This document shows positions 1-10,312 of a stretch of DNA of 64,000 nt, one piece after another. This DNA comes from Nelumbo lutea. Its lineage: Eukaryota > Streptophyta > Magnoliopsida > Proteales > Nelumbonaceae. Location: assembly GCA_022828595.1 (NCBI GenBank), contig JAKGHH010000007.1, positions 40,114,356 to 40,178,355 on the forward strand. Direction: 5' to 3'. The first letter of the stretch is position 1. Each line of letters opens with the position of its first letter. The notes beneath the pieces were generated by a model. It ran no database searches. It had not been told where the DNA came from and worked only from the letters and a program-made list of their open reading frames with translations. The position numbers and the translations under genes were made by a program.

Positions 1-1839
1 AAAAATGATTTTTAATCTCAATAAATTTATACAAAAAATATTAATAATAGAATAATTATTTTATTGCTTAATATTTATAAATTTGTACTTATCTTAAAAT
101 TTTTATATAGTTTTATATTACAAATTATTATTTCAATTGAAATTAAATAACATATTTATTATTTACAAAAATAAAATTATTATTTACAAAATATTCAAGA
201 ATTTAATATTATTGAACCAATCAAATCCACTAACCTACATTTATATCAGAAAATGATTTTATTTTAGAAAAAACTATAAAATAAAAATCCTAATAATGGA
301 GTAATTAATTTAGTAATTTAAAATTAAAAATTTGTATTTGGTATGTATCTTAGAAATTTTAGAATGTTTGATAACACTTTTATTGTTTATAAAAATAAAA
401 ATATTTTTTACCAATCATTTGAAAATTTAATATTTAGTTGAATTTTTGTTAATATTAAAAAGTTCAAGTAGTAAAACAAAAAACAATTGATATAATAATT
501 AAAATATAATGGTTGCGTAAGTTTTATGCTTTGGACTTAAATAGAAAATAACAAAATACATGTCTTGGACTCTTGATGCATTGTCATAAAATTGTATGAT
601 TCTATGCATCTATTATATTAATTGTAATATATTTCCTCATATGTACCACTAAAGTATACATTTTCTAATGTATTTATACACTATTTGTGGCTATTTTAAC
701 CTTAAAGTTAGTGTTATTAATGTGTTTATAGAATTTGTATGTATTTCCTAGCATATCCATATTTTTCATTCGTATCCATATGTTTTCAAAGTGTATCCGT
801 ATCGATTTATCCGATACAATACATAATACCGATATTTTAATAATTGTTCTTGATTGCGCAAGAGTCTACTCCATACAACATATTTGGCCTCAAACTATTT
901 ATAGAATTTCCCTTTTAATCTAAGTGGTATTTACATATCACACAAAAGTCTAGATGCATTGCTCCATTTTGCCTACCTTGACCTAATTTTTTGGTGACAT
1001 CCTCATCAGTCTCTCCCTTGTTATGAATTGTTGAACTAAGGTAACAGAAATTGTCACATTGAGTCAATGTTTTCAAAACGCTACTGACCCATAGGTTGAA
1101 CCATTCAAACTGGAAATTGGTCACCTTTCTAGTTTTCAATTATCACTTAACCCACTATTTCATAAAAAAACAATGATTTGGTCAACAACCCACTGACCTA
1201 AATGGTCCAACTGCTAAACCGTTCAACCCAAACATCAGTTTGTGAGCTGACCTTGACAACTTCAAACATAAAAAAAGAAAATAAAGATTCACTTTTATGT
1301 TGAAAATAAAAATTGATTTTTATATCGCAAATCGTAAAGAAAACTAGAAAATAGGAATTTTACTTTTTCTCATTTTTCCCAAATCATCGAGACTCTCTTC
1401 TTCAATAGTCGCAACACCTGCAACTCACCTTCTTCTACAATTTCAAGAACTATCTGCTATCTTCTAATGCATTCTATAAGAAGGATGATGGATGACCAAG
1501 TTGCACCAGAAGAATCATAGAACAACAACCAAAAAGGAAAAGAAAAAATCATTGAGAAGAGAAGAACTGAGTGAATGATTGACTTACTAATAAATATTGT
1601 CAGCCAACTTCCTCATATTACAAAGTTGAAAACTGATTAATAAAAGCATCCAAATAGGTAAACCGATTTTCTCTTTTTAGTTTTTAATGTTCAGTGTGAA
1701 CTCTGGTTATTCCATATTTCATGGTTTCTCTATTTTCAATTAACTTTAAAAGAATATTAATTAAATTTCTAACTTTATGGCTTCATCTCTGTTCAACAAT
1801 CAATGGCCATGGTTTTCTTTAATAAGGCTCTACAAAGTT
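1..1839. other. AT-rich intergenic spacer
   Basis: No gene is supported here apart from the LINE scrap at 918-1055. The first 700 bases are very AT-rich with many short A and T runs. A 62-codon open frame at 735-923 has no recognisable domain and low-complexity composition, so it is treated as chance. From about 1170 to 1840 the sequence is ordinary non-coding DNA up to the edge of Copia I. Confidence 0.6.
918..1055 (-). pseudogene. LINE reverse-transcriptase C-terminal remnant
   Basis: The minus-strand frame contains FCYLSSTIHNKGETDEDVTK followed by a Gly/Gln-rich stretch and an FCVICKYH tail. This resembles the region after the reverse-transcriptase core in plant non-LTR (LINE) elements, where a Y-L-G-S-x-I block with a following G-E-x-D-E-D-V-x-x-R-I stretch and an L-C-D-K block are conserved. 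Only about 45 residues match. No endonuclease, no RT core and no poly-A tail could be placed beside it, so this is a short orphan fragment. Seen: the motif spacing. Inferred: the LINE origin, by family resemblance only. Confidence 0.6.
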
Positions 1840-2093
1840 TGAATTAAAGAAGGTTTGGAGAGTAAAGGTTCGATGATGAGTTGAACGAACCTTGATCTAT
1901 TTATAGATGAGTAGGATACAACTATTAGTGTTTGTGTACAACATTCACGTTAAGAGATTAATTTGAGTTACAATACAACTCTATAGGGTAATGTTTATCA
2001 AGATAAGTTAGAGTTTAAGTAGAAGTTCATCGCATGTAAGGATCATGTGATGAACTTTATCATGAAGCCTTTGACGTGGCTGTCTTATCCTTA
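1840..2093 (-). repeat. Copia I 3' LTR
   Basis: This copy is closely similar over its whole length to 5763-6017, with scattered substitutions and small indels. On the minus strand it starts at TAAGGATAAGAC, where the partner has TGAGGATAAGAC, so the terminal TG is mutated; it ends in CA. The polypurine tract lies immediately to its right. Confidence 0.85.
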
Positions 2094-2109
2094 ATAGGCC
2101 CCTTCAAGT

Positions 2110-2490
2110 GAATGGACAGTTGCTGAACATGAAACTTGGAGGTGAGAAGTGAAATTCGAGGAGCCGGTAAGGGCTTCGTAAAATGTCGGCCAGTTGATCA
2201 ATGGTAGAGACATGCTAAAGAACAAGAGACCTTTGAAGAAGGAGACTCCGAAGAAAGTGGAAGTCAACTTCAACATGACATGTCCAAGCATGAGGCAATG
2301 GATTTGTGGTGATATAGAAAGCTTCCATGTTGTCACAATGGAGTACTAGAGGTGCGGGTAGAGTAATATCAAGGTCTTGTAGTTAAGACCGTAACCAGAG
2401 AATTTTTGTAGTGGCATTGGCCAAAGCCCGGAACTCAGCTTCTATGCTAGAGCGCGCAAGGATCAGTTGTTTCTTGGCACTCTAACTAAT
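2110..2490 (-). pseudogene. Copia I RNase H remnant
   Basis: On the minus strand, 2410-2480 reads SAKKQLILARSSIEAEFRAL, the conserved copia RNase H block (S-x-K-K-Q-x-x-V-A-R-S-S-x-E-A-E-Y-R-A-L) with the catalytic E of the EAE motif. Further downstream, about 2110-2300, it encodes HVEVDFHF followed by HVSTIDQLADI, the usual RNase H end in which the H-x-x-x-D and D-Q-x-A-D-I motifs recur. An in-frame stop and a frame change separate the blocks, so the domain is not translatable as one piece. Confidence 0.8.
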
Positions 2491-3308
2491 CAAATGTTTC
2501 CCCAAGCAAATGCAGTAGCTACCAGTGGAATACCTATCATCTGGAAATCCAGCCCAGTTGGCATCGGAAAAGGCATCCAATCGTAAGTGTGAATAGGAGA
2601 AGAAGAAACCATGTTCAATTGTGCCTTTGAGATCTCAAAGAATTTTCTTAATAGGGAGCCAATGAGCATTTGTGGGAGCATGGAGGAACTGACAAACCTT
2701 ATTGATGGCAAAGGAATATCTAACCATGTGATGGTAAGATATTTTAATGCACCAACTGTACTCCGGTAGAGCGTAGGGTCAGGGAGAGAATCGCCTTGTA
2801 ATTTGGATAATTTTGTGCTAGTAGCCAAGGGAGAATTTAAAGGTTTGACTCCCTCAAGATTCACCCATTTAAGAATTTTTGCTATGTACTTCCTTTGGGT
2901 GAGAAATAGCCCTTCAGAGTCACGATGGGCTTCAATGCCCAAGAAGAAGTGTAGTGGGCCCAAATACTTAAGTTTGAAGCATTTGGAGGGGGCTGTAATG
3001 AAGGACTCAACACAGTTAGACGAAGAACCAGTAATGATAATGTCGTCCACGTATATAAGAAGGTACACACAAACTCCCCGGCATGAGCAAATGAAGAGAG
3101 AGGGATCGCACCGAGACATCCAAAAACCAAGATCCAGAAGTTTGTTGATGAGCCATGAGAACCAAGCACGGGGAGCTTGCCAGAGGCGATATAAAGCCTT
3201 GGTGAGCTTGCAAACATGCATATGCTTAGCCGGATCTTCGAACCCCTTGGGCTGGCGGATAAAGATGTCTTCCAATGTTTCCATTGAATAAAGCATTATC
3301 AATGTCAA
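2490..3308 (-). pseudogene. Copia I reverse transcriptase, main block
   Basis: This is RNA-directed DNA polymerase of the RVT_2 (copia) family, which copies element RNA into DNA in the virus-like particle. The 272-residue frame has FIRQPKGF near residue 13, then KLTKALYRLWQAPRAW, then the catalytic LLIYVDDIIITG block with both aspartates intact, HFFLGIEA, and PLATSTKLSKLQGDS followed by the tail block DPTLYRSTVGALKYL. The N-terminal part lies in another frame at 3226-3435. The C-terminal third after residue about 200 drifts out of register with RNase H, indicating a frameshift. The initial Met is simply the first in frame. Confidence 0.85.
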
Positions 3309-3435
3309 TTTGGCATATTGACCACCCCCGAGAAACTGCTAAGGAGAGAATAGTGTGAACTACCGCCGGTTTAACCACAGGACTGAAGGTGTCTACAAAA
3401 TCCACGCCCAGAATCTGAGTAAATCCCTGCACCAT
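3226..3435 (-). pseudogene. Copia I reverse transcriptase, N-terminal block
   Basis: The 69-residue frame reads VQGFTQILGVDFVDTFSPVV and continues into a QIDIDNALFNG block. This is the first conserved section of copia RT (V-x-G-x-x-Q-x-x-G-x-D-Y/F-x-x-T-F-S-P-V-V, then the D-V-x-x-A-F-L-N-G motif holding the first catalytic aspartate). It overlaps the next RT block at 2490-3308 in a different frame, so a frameshift lies near 3230-3310. The upstream continuation toward integrase is not open. Confidence 0.82.
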
Positions 3436-3628
3436 GATTTTTGCCTTGTATCTATCGATGGTACCATCAGCCTAGTGTTTGATCTTGTAAATCGACTTCG
3501 ACGCGACTAGATGCATATCATTTTTGTAAGGAACAAGTTGCCAGGTACCAGTGTTTTAAAGTGCACGAAATTCGGCTTCCATGGCATCACGCTAGTGCTG
3601 GTGCTTCAGTGCCAGAGAGTAAGAACAT

Positions 3629-4411
3629 TCATGGTTCCACTTCAGAAGAAGTGAGTGTAGCAGTGACACTAGTTGGAAGAGGGTGACACGTGGACTGAGA
3701 GGAACGACTGCATACTGTCATAGACCATGTGATCATGGGGTGTGATCGAACTAGTGGAGGAGTTGGCACAATGGGTGTGAAGTTCATTATCTCTTGAATA
3801 GATCTAGTGCGCGGAGCTGGCTGGTCATCTAAAGAAGAACTACAAGAGGGAGCAGCCGTTGAAGATACTAGAGGATCCAGAGCTGATGGTGATGGGTTGG
3901 ATGTCGCTGGAGATGATGATGTAGAAGATGAAGACTCCGGAATCGTGCTAGAAGCATTTGGATTTGGTGATGGAACCGGAGTGATGTATGAAGGTGAAAT
4001 AAGTGAAACTCCTGTCTGAGGTAAAACCAGAGGATCTAGTGGTGTTGTGATGCCAGGAAACACATTTTCATCAAAGATCATATGGCAGCAGATGAACTCT
4101 TTATGTGTGGATGGATCAAGGCAGCGGTACCCTTTGTGCATTGCGTTATAGCCGATGAAGATGCATTAACGTGAATGATAGTCCATCTTGTGTTTGTTGT
4201 ATGGACGAAGGAGCGGGTAATACACACAACCAAAGGCTCTTATGAATGTGTAGTCGGAAGGCTTGCTAAATAGTTTCTCATATGGAGAGATTCCTTGTAC
4301 TATAGGAGTTATGAGCCGATTGATCAAGAAAATGGTTATTTCTGTTGCATCAACCCAAAAACTATGAGGGAGAGAAGCTGAGGCCAGTAGAGAGAGAGAG
4401 AATGGACTCTA
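3629..4411 (-). pseudogene. Copia I integrase C-terminal region and linker
   Basis: The minus strand reads GYRCLDPSTHKEFICCHMIF then DEN at 4050-4140, the copia integrase C-terminal block (G-Y-K-C-L-D-x-x-T-x-x-x-Y-x-S-R-H-V-x-F-D-E). Upstream, toward 4411, come ITIFLINRLI, a P-Y-E-K-L-F block and FIRAFGCVYYP, the typical stretch between the integrase core and its C-terminus, interrupted by a stop near 4170. Downstream is a Ser/Pro-rich linker of low complexity, normal between integrase and RT in copia polyproteins. Confidence 0.8.
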
Positions 4412-4741
4412 TCACATGACGATGTTTTGCTCCATAGTTCCATTTTGCTCATGAGTATGCGGGCATGGCCCTCGATGAGATATACCTTCGAAACCAAGAT
4501 AGTGAGAGAGACAACGATATTCTCCTACCCAATCAGACTGGAAGATCTGGATCTTGGCACCAAAGAGTGTCTCCACATGTATTTTAAAGTTAAGAAAAAC
4601 ATCAAAAACATCTGATTTGCGTACAGTAGGAAATAGCCACAAAAACTTAGAATTTGTATCCACAAATATTACATAATACTGGAATCCTCTATTAGAAATT
4701 GTGGGGGATGGTCCCCATACATCAAAGTAAATCAAATGCAA
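4412..4741 (-). pseudogene. Copia I integrase catalytic core
   Basis: Retroviral-type integrase core (rve): it joins element cDNA to host DNA. The 109-residue frame begins LIYFDVWGPSPT, with the first catalytic aspartate, continues YYVIFVDTNSKFLWLFP, and then IQIFQSDWVGEY with the second aspartate (usually QSDGGGEY; here one Gly is W). The final CPHTHEQNGTMEQNIV is the C-P-x-T-x-x-Q-N-G-x-x-E block with its glutamate. The frame then fails. Upstream (4742-5075) the pre-integrase zinc-binding region is present only as decayed sequence. Confidence 0.83.
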
Positions 4742-5077
4742 AGGACTATCAATCTTTGTATTGGACTCACCAAATGTAACCTATAACTTTTTCCTAATTG
4801 ACGTGCATTACAAACAAAGTTATTTTTAAGAGACCCACAGCTAGGAAGACCAAATTTAGACAAGACATGTAAAACTACTTTGAATGACACAAGACCAAAC
4901 CTATGGTGCCAAGTTGAAAGTGTAGCCTTTTAACCAATATAAGCTGCAAAATCACGGTCGCTCGACGATGATGAAGTTGGAATCGGGAACTGGTAGAGTC
5001 CATATCTACTAGGTCCCCTGAGAAGAATTCTCCCAGTATGATCCTTCAAAAAGAAGAATGTAGGATGAAATTCAAAG

Positions 5078-5190
5078 ATTAAATTCTCCAAATTACAAGG
5101 CGAGTCTCTCCCTGGCCCTACGCTCTACCAGAGTACAGTTGGTGCATTACAATATCTTACCATCACGCGGCCAGATATTTCCTTCAAAAT
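5078..5190 (+). repeat. Inverted RT scrap inside Copia I gag
   Basis: The plus strand here reads KFSKLQGESLPGPTLYQSTV and goes on GALQYLTITRPDIS. This is the copia RT tail block, whose proper copy lies on the opposite strand at about 2705-2815. The two stretches are close to 90% alike by eye and point in opposite directions, making an inverted pair about 2.3 kb apart. It sits within the minus-strand gag region, where RT sequence has no normal place. Confidence 0.8.
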
Positions 5191-5760
5191 TGGTTTAGCG
5201 ATAGCGAACAAGTTGTCTGCTATGGTTTTGGCTTTCTGCACATACTTTGAGATGGTAAGTGCTGCCTTCTTCAAGCTTTGAAGTTGTCGTTGAAGTTGCA
5301 GAAACTCCAAGAGTGTGATGCAAACGAAACCTCCAACACCTTCCAGACCTCAGCCGAGATTGTCATGCCTACAACCTAGGCAAGGATTCCTTCTGAGAGA
5401 GAAGAAATGGTCCAACTAAGAACAAGTTGGTCGACTTGATTCCAGACATCATAGTCAGGGTTGGGTATCATCTCGTTTGGTTCGGTTGGGTTCACAAACT
5501 CCTCTAGGGGTGCTTTGATCTTACCTTCCACAATGCCATGAGTTTGTTGGTTTTGAGTATGGGAAGGAGTTGAGCTCTCTAGAGAAGAAAATTTCTCCTA
5601 TGAGCTTAGTAGGTAGGTAGTAGGTAATTTTTGGCATGGAGGAGACCAAGTTTGCAATGGCCGCGAATGATACCAAGCTTTTGTTCATGCCCGGATTAGC
5701 GGTTGTTGAATGGTTTGAGAGGGACGCCATTGAGAAGGGATTGGTGTCTTTGATGCCAAG
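5185..5760 (-). pseudogene. Copia I gag remnant
   Basis: Copia gag (capsid precursor) in two frames. The N-terminal frame at 5521-5730 begins with M and includes ITYYLPTKLIGEIFFS, the place where copia gag proteins have a K-L-x-x-x-N-Y/F-x-x-W-like block. The second frame, 5185-5310, reads LQLQRQLQSLKKAALTISKY then VQKAKTIADNL, the UBN2-type gag motif (L-x-x-L-K-K-G-x-x-S-v-x-e-Y-l-x-k-x-K). The gag C-terminus is replaced by the inverted RT scrap. No zinc knuckle is visible. Confidence 0.7.
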
Positions 5761-5762
5761 TT

Positions 5763-6017
5763 TGAATTAAAGAAGGTTTGGAGAGTAAAGGGTTCGATAT
5801 TGAGTTAATCGAATCTTGCTCTATTTATAAATGAATAGAATACAACTGTTAGTGTTTGTGTACAACACTCAAGTTAAGAGATTAATTTGAGTTACAACAC
5901 AACTCTATAGGATAGACATTATCAAGATAAGTTAGAGTTTAAGTAGAAGTTCATCACATGTAAGGATCATGCAATTAACTTTATCATGAAGTCTCTGACG
6001 TGGCTGTCTTATCCTCA
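5763..6017 (-). repeat. Copia I 5' LTR
   Basis: Partner of 1840-2093. On the minus strand it starts TGAGGATAAGAC and ends TTAATTCA, giving the TG...CA ends of LTRs. The primer-binding-like site lies about four bases inside the element, to the left of 5760. Confidence 0.86.
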
Positions 6018-6533
6018 ATATGCAATTTCTACCCTCAATTCACGGGGCAAAGAAAATTTCAGGATTTTTACATTGATATTTGACTTTGGTTTGGATTTGT
6101 AATGCCATGGTAAACTTCACAAGGTAAAGATTTTGTTGGGGAAAAATTTCAGATTTTACTTTGGACTTTTCAAGCTTTGGATTGGAATCTAGTACTTAAA
6201 ACTTATCCATACTATATTGACAATTATATGTAACACAAGTAACAAAAAAATGCACTTGTACATGAATATCCTTAAAAAACAAATGATAATTTATAAGACC
6301 AACTAATCTACAAATGTCAAAAGAGCATGATCAAAGTCAAGAACTTGTTTGAGTTTGCTAAGACCTGGTGCAATGGGCAGTAGTCAGTTCAGGCTTATGG
6401 TTTGATCCAGTTCATCCAATTCAATATTATATGTTATTATTCTAAACTTTTCTCCTAATGTTTGGTGCCATGGAAAACAAACAAGAAGAAGAAGAGTATA
6501 TATATCAAATTTGTTCAAAAGTTCTCTAACTAG
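6018..6533. other. Non-coding spacer
   Basis: AT-rich sequence between Copia I and duplication copy X. No open frame, repeat or RNA gene could be supported. Confidence 0.5.
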
Positions 6534-7900
6534 AATAACAAATTATATACTAATTAAAGAGTTAAAAAGAGTATATAAAACTGAATATTATAAAGAACAA
6601 AGTTAACACACAACAGTTCATTAATGTGTCATATTAGTAAAGCTATGAAAAGGTGTGAAGCCAAAATATAATTACATAAATAAATAATGGTATGGCCAAC
6701 GTAAATGACCCTTATTAGGTATGAAAATATAAGTTCAAGTATCAATTATAGAACTGAACAACACAATCAACCTTTGGGAAAAAAAGTGAAACACACACAA
6801 TCAACCTTGAATAAAAAAAAAAAAATCACTCTCCATACCAATCAACTGTAGAACAAACACATAATGTAAAAGCAAAAGCACCCTCCACACAACTAACCAG
6901 AGGACTAACACAACAATACATAATATGGAAAGAAAAAGATATATAATGCATTATCCTTTTCAATATTCCAATTGCTCCATCAGTTGAGATATCATGTGTT
7001 TGGATGTTGAGGCCACGGATGAAGGAACTAATAGTTGCATGTTTTCTGTAAAATAGGACGGTTTAAACACATCCAGATTAATAAATGTCACACTGCAATG
7101 ACTATTTTACCCCACACTCATGGTAAGTGGCCACAGATGATGGAATTAATATCACACTGCAATGACTCAAGAAAATGCAAACACAACAACTTATTAATAA
7201 ATGTTAGAAATTGAGAAGTCAAATCCTACCCATTGTTAGAGTATTGCTGGTAGTAAAAGTGGGCATAACTTTAGCTGTTGGGGCCAATTACTATTTTACC
7301 CCAAACTCATGGTAAGTGGCATTCCCAAGATTATTCTCAACAATTGGCCCCCAACAGATAAAGTTTTTTTTTTCTATAAAAGTGACGTTTTGGTGGGGCA
7401 ACTGCAATATATTGAAAAGGTCAATAGTTTTTTTGGTTTTAGCCCTGTTTTAGGACATTGACTAAACAAATGTTAACTCAAGGATTAATTTACACATGAT
7501 GGGTGAATATGTATTAAAATTTCCACTAATCAATTAAAATTTTTACATATTGGTGAAAAATGGAACTGGAATCAAAACCCATCAGAAAAGGAATTGGAAT
7601 GGTCTATTCCACTCCTACCTGTTCGATTAGATAGAAAACAGAATTGGAATTAGAATCAGTTGGAGTGGTTTCTCATTCCCACAGGAGGGAGAGGAAATTA
7701 CTATTTTCTCAAATGGGGGAATGCCATTCAATCAAAAGTGAGAATGTAATTTGGATTCCGCCCAACCAAAAAGTTAAAATCAAAATAGACCATTTCAATT
7801 ATGATTCCATACCCCTATTCCCGTTAATCAAATGGACCCCAAGAAATTAGAAGAAAAGAAAATCAACTTAACCAGAAATACCTAGTCATTTTGCCTCACA
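6534..7900 (+). repeat. Tandem duplication copy X (empty-site copy)
   Basis: This segment matches 10313-11158 plus 13324-13424 in the same orientation, for example the shared AAAGAGTTAAAAAGAGTATA at about 6555 and 10339, and a shared block ending AATGGACCCCAAGAAATTAG at about 7829 and 13376. X is longer because it holds about 200-300 bp around 7080-7320 that X' lacks, including a short internal repeat (CTCATGGTAAGTGG twice). X keeps an uninterrupted version of the site where X' has a MITE insertion (about 7767-7785). Short open frames such as 7644-7850 are not coding-like. Confidence 0.8.
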
Positions 7901-8062
7901 TGGTCATCCTAATGGACATATCTTTATTGTCGTTTAGGTGAATCCTTTTGGTGGGTGTACGAGAAATTCATCTCTCAGACAATTGTATTCTCCACATCCG
8001 CCTCTTATTTGTTTTATAGGCACTTTTTATGCTTTTAGAGGTAGTTATGGCTGCCTCTATAG
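7901..8062. other. Unassigned junction sequence
   Basis: About 160 bases between the end of X and the first recognisable codons of Copia II. It has no counterpart after X' and no recognisable domain. Confidence 0.4.
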
Positions 8063-8065
8063 ATG

Positions 8066-8404
8066 AATTTTCCAATAGTGGTGTTTGGTAGTGTGTGTTA
8101 TGCCCAAATTCCAAAAGAGAAGAGATCAAGGCTTGATGAAATAATTGAAAAGTGTATTTTTGTTAGCTATAGCTCTATGTCAAAGGATTGTAGGCTATAC
8201 AATTTGAAAACAAACAAGATGATTATTAGTAGAGATGTGTTGTTTGATGAGAAAGATGTTTGGAATTGGAGTAAGAAAAAATTGAAGAATAGCATGTTCC
8301 CATGTCTAATTTGGAAGAAAATACAACCCAAAATGATGAGGGAACTTATTAAACACCTCCAAGTTCAAGCTCATTTTCATCTAGCTCAACTCCAAGAAAA
8401 ATGA
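8066..8404 (+). pseudogene. Copia II integrase C-terminus
   Basis: The frame reads VVFGSVCYAQIPKEKRSRLD then EKCIFVSYSS, YNLKTNKMIISRDVLFDEK and WNW. This is the well-conserved copia block after the integrase core (F-G-x-x-x-Y-x-x-x-P-x-x-x-R-x-K-L-D-x-x-x-x-x-C-I-F-V-G-Y). The core D,D(35)E domain is absent because the element is truncated on the left. The assigned Met is within the domain and is not a true start. Confidence 0.85.
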
Positions 8405-8439
8405 AGAGCTCGAATAATGTTTATGCAAGGTGTAATTTC

Positions 8440-9240
8440 TGCATTATGGAACTGGAAAGCTTTGAAGAAGCTTAGAAAAATGCAATGGAAGAGGAAGTTG
8501 CAATCATAGAAAAGAATAAAACTTGGAGTTGGTTGATAAATCCAACAACAAAGAAGTGATTGGTGTTAAATGGATTTACAAAGTGAAGCACAATTCTGAT
8601 GGTTCTGTGCAAAGAAACAAAGCAAGACTAGTTGCTAAGGACTATGCACAACATCCCAGTGTTGATTATTTTGAAACATTTTCTCCATAGCACGGTTGGA
8701 TATGGTTAGAGCTCTCATTTCTCTTGTTGCTCACAAAGGTTGGTTTTCATGGCAACTTGATGTTAAATCAACTTTCCTGAATGGAGAATTAAAAGAAGAT
8801 GCGTATGTAAAATAACCACAAAGTTTTGTGATTCAAGGCAAAGAAGAAAAGGTGTAGAAGTTGAAGAAAGCTCTATATAGGTTAAAACAAGAACCAAACG
8901 CATGGTATAGCCAAATTGATGCCTACTTTGTTTAGAAAGGGTTTATGAAAATCAAGAGTGAGGCTACGTTGTATATGAAGAAACAAGGTATGGATGATGT
9001 TCTTATTATTGCTCTTTATGTTGATGACTAGGTTTTTACTACAAACAATATGAAAATGATTGAAGATTTCAGAAATGAAATGGTGAAAAATATGAAATTA
9101 GTGATATGGGGCTGTTACATCACTTTCTTGGTATTGAAATTTATTAAGGTGATGATGGTGTATTCATTTGTTAAAGGAAGTATGCTGAAAAAGTTCTCAA
9201 AAAAATTAGAATATTTGGATGCAAACCTGTAACTACTCCA
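8440..9240 (+). pseudogene. Copia II reverse transcriptase, frame-broken
   Basis: Translated piecewise, the plus strand gives [16 protein letters not shown] near 8550, then R-L-V-A-K-D-Y-A-Q and F-E-T-F-S-P equivalents near 8625-8690, the W-Q-L-D-V-K-S-T-F-L-N-G block near 8745-8785, and ALYVDD near 9013-9032. In that last block the YVDD catalytic motif is preserved but followed at once by a TAG stop. Several other stops and at least two frameshifts make this untranslatable. The frame at 9050-9232 is the continuation (EDFRNEMVKNMK). Confidence 0.8.
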
Positions 9241-9285
9241 CTGGTTGTCAATGAGAAATTAAAGAAAGAAGATGGTGGTAAGAAG

Positions 9286-9927
9286 GTGGGTGAAACCTTG
9301 TATAGAAGATTGGTTGGAAATTTATTTTATCTCACTGCGATAAGGCCAGACATCATGTTTTCTGCAAGTTTACTGTCCAAATTTTTGAACAATCCTAGTC
9401 ACGTTCATTTTGGAGTTACAAAAAGATATGTCCAAGGCACCATGAATTATGGAATTAAATATGACAGAGGAAATGAAGTAAGATTGGTTGGTTTTTGTGA
9501 CGATGATTGGGGAGTATGTGCTGAGGACATGAAGAGAACCTCTGGTTATTGTTTTTCTTTTGGTAGTGGTGTGTTTTCTTAGTGCTCAAAGAAGCAAAAA
9601 TTAGTGGTTCAATCTTCAACATAAGCAGAGCATGTTTCAGCCCCAATGCAACATCTCAAACTATTTGGCTTAGGAGAATTATGGAAGATATTAATGAGAA
9701 GCAAGAGAATGCTACGGTGATCCATTGTGACAACAAATATGCCATTGCTATGTCAAAGAACCCGTGTTATTATAACAAAATCAAAGCACATTGCTCTCAA
9801 ACATCACTTCATTCGAGATGTCATTGAATATGGAGAAATTGAACTAATGTATTGCAGGATTGAAGAGCAATTAGCTAATATTTTCACCAAGTCATTGGCA
9901 AGAGAAAAGTTTGAAGAATTAAGATAA
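9286..9927 (+). pseudogene. Copia II RT tail and RNase H
   Basis: The first frame (9286-9582) reads ETLYRRLVGNLFYLTAIRPD, the RT tail block, then the start of RNase H with LVGFCDDDWG and MKRTSGYCFSFGSGVFS. A TAG stop at 9580-9582 falls where the usual W of the W-x-S-K-K-Q motif belongs. The rest, 9582-9927, includes VIHCDNKYAIAMSKNP, then in an overlapping frame IALKHHFIRDVIEYGEIELM and QLANIFTKSLAREKFEELR. This is the complete C-terminal RNase H signature of copia elements, shifted by one frame near 9770. Confidence 0.87.
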
Positions 9928-9965
9928 GCATTAGGAGTCCAACAACAACACATTAAGGAGGAGAA

Positions 9966-10312
9966 TGTTAGAGTTAATGTGCTAGAAAGTTAAATATTTT
10001 ATTTTTATTTTGTCTTTTTCTACAGCATGTAAAAGGTAACTTTAGTTGGGCCCTTTCTACTTTTTGTAAACCTGGGTTGTAAAAGTGTACAGAAGAAGCT
10101 TCTATTTGGCTTCCTCAAAAAGCTATCTTCTGGTATATTACTCTAGGAAAGAAACTAGATATACGAATGAAGAAGATTTCCGGTTCTTCTCTTTCTCTGT
10201 TTTTTACTCTCTACTTTACTTCAATTTATTGAATGTAAATCCTCTATTCTTAAACATTTTTCTCCACTTTGGATGCACCCACAGTTAACTGAAACTACAG
10301 CCAAAACCTAAC
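9966..10312 (+). repeat. Copia II 3' LTR
   Basis: Begins TGTTAGAG directly after the polypurine tract and ends CCTAACA, giving matched TGTTAG/CTAACA termini. Length is about 347 bp. No 5' partner exists in the window. The next five bases are ATAAC. Confidence 0.85.

Larger units (their letters stand above)
1840..6017 (-). mobile_element. Copia I: Ty1/copia LTR retrotransposon, minus strand, degenerate
   Basis: Two direct copies of about 255 bp at 1840-2093 and 5763-6017 flank gag, integrase, reverse transcriptase and RNase H fragments in the copia order when read on the minus strand. A polypurine tract (GAAGGGGCC on minus, about 2096-2106) abuts the left LTR. A primer-binding-like sequence (TGGCATCAAAGACACC on minus, just left of 5760) abuts the right LTR; it is a degenerate match to the initiator-Met tRNA site TGGTATCAGAGC. 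The frames carry stops and shifts, so the element is dead. At about 4.2 kb it is short for a copia element. No clear target duplication was found. Confidence 0.88.
8063..10312 (+). mobile_element. Copia II: 5'-truncated Ty1/copia element, plus strand
   Basis: It starts inside integrase and runs through RT and RNase H to one 3' LTR. Gag, protease, the integrase core and the 5' LTR are missing. The polypurine tract TAAGGAGGAGAA at 9954-9965 directly precedes the LTR. The coding frame has several stops and shifts. The element is followed by ATAAC, and the same ATAAC lies at the left edge of X (about 6535-6539), suggesting that X and X' descend from empty and filled alleles of one site. Confidence 0.85.

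Noticed and set aside
735..923. 62-codon open frame on plus
   Set aside because: Ile/Phe/Ser-rich by AT composition, no domain, no relative elsewhere in the window.
2803..3291. 162-codon plus-strand frame
   Set aside because: Antisense shadow of the Copia I reverse transcriptase, which has the real motifs on minus.
1840..6017. Five-base target duplication for Copia I
   Set aside because: Flanks (AAGTT or neighbouring bases at left, ATATG at right) do not match in any trial position.
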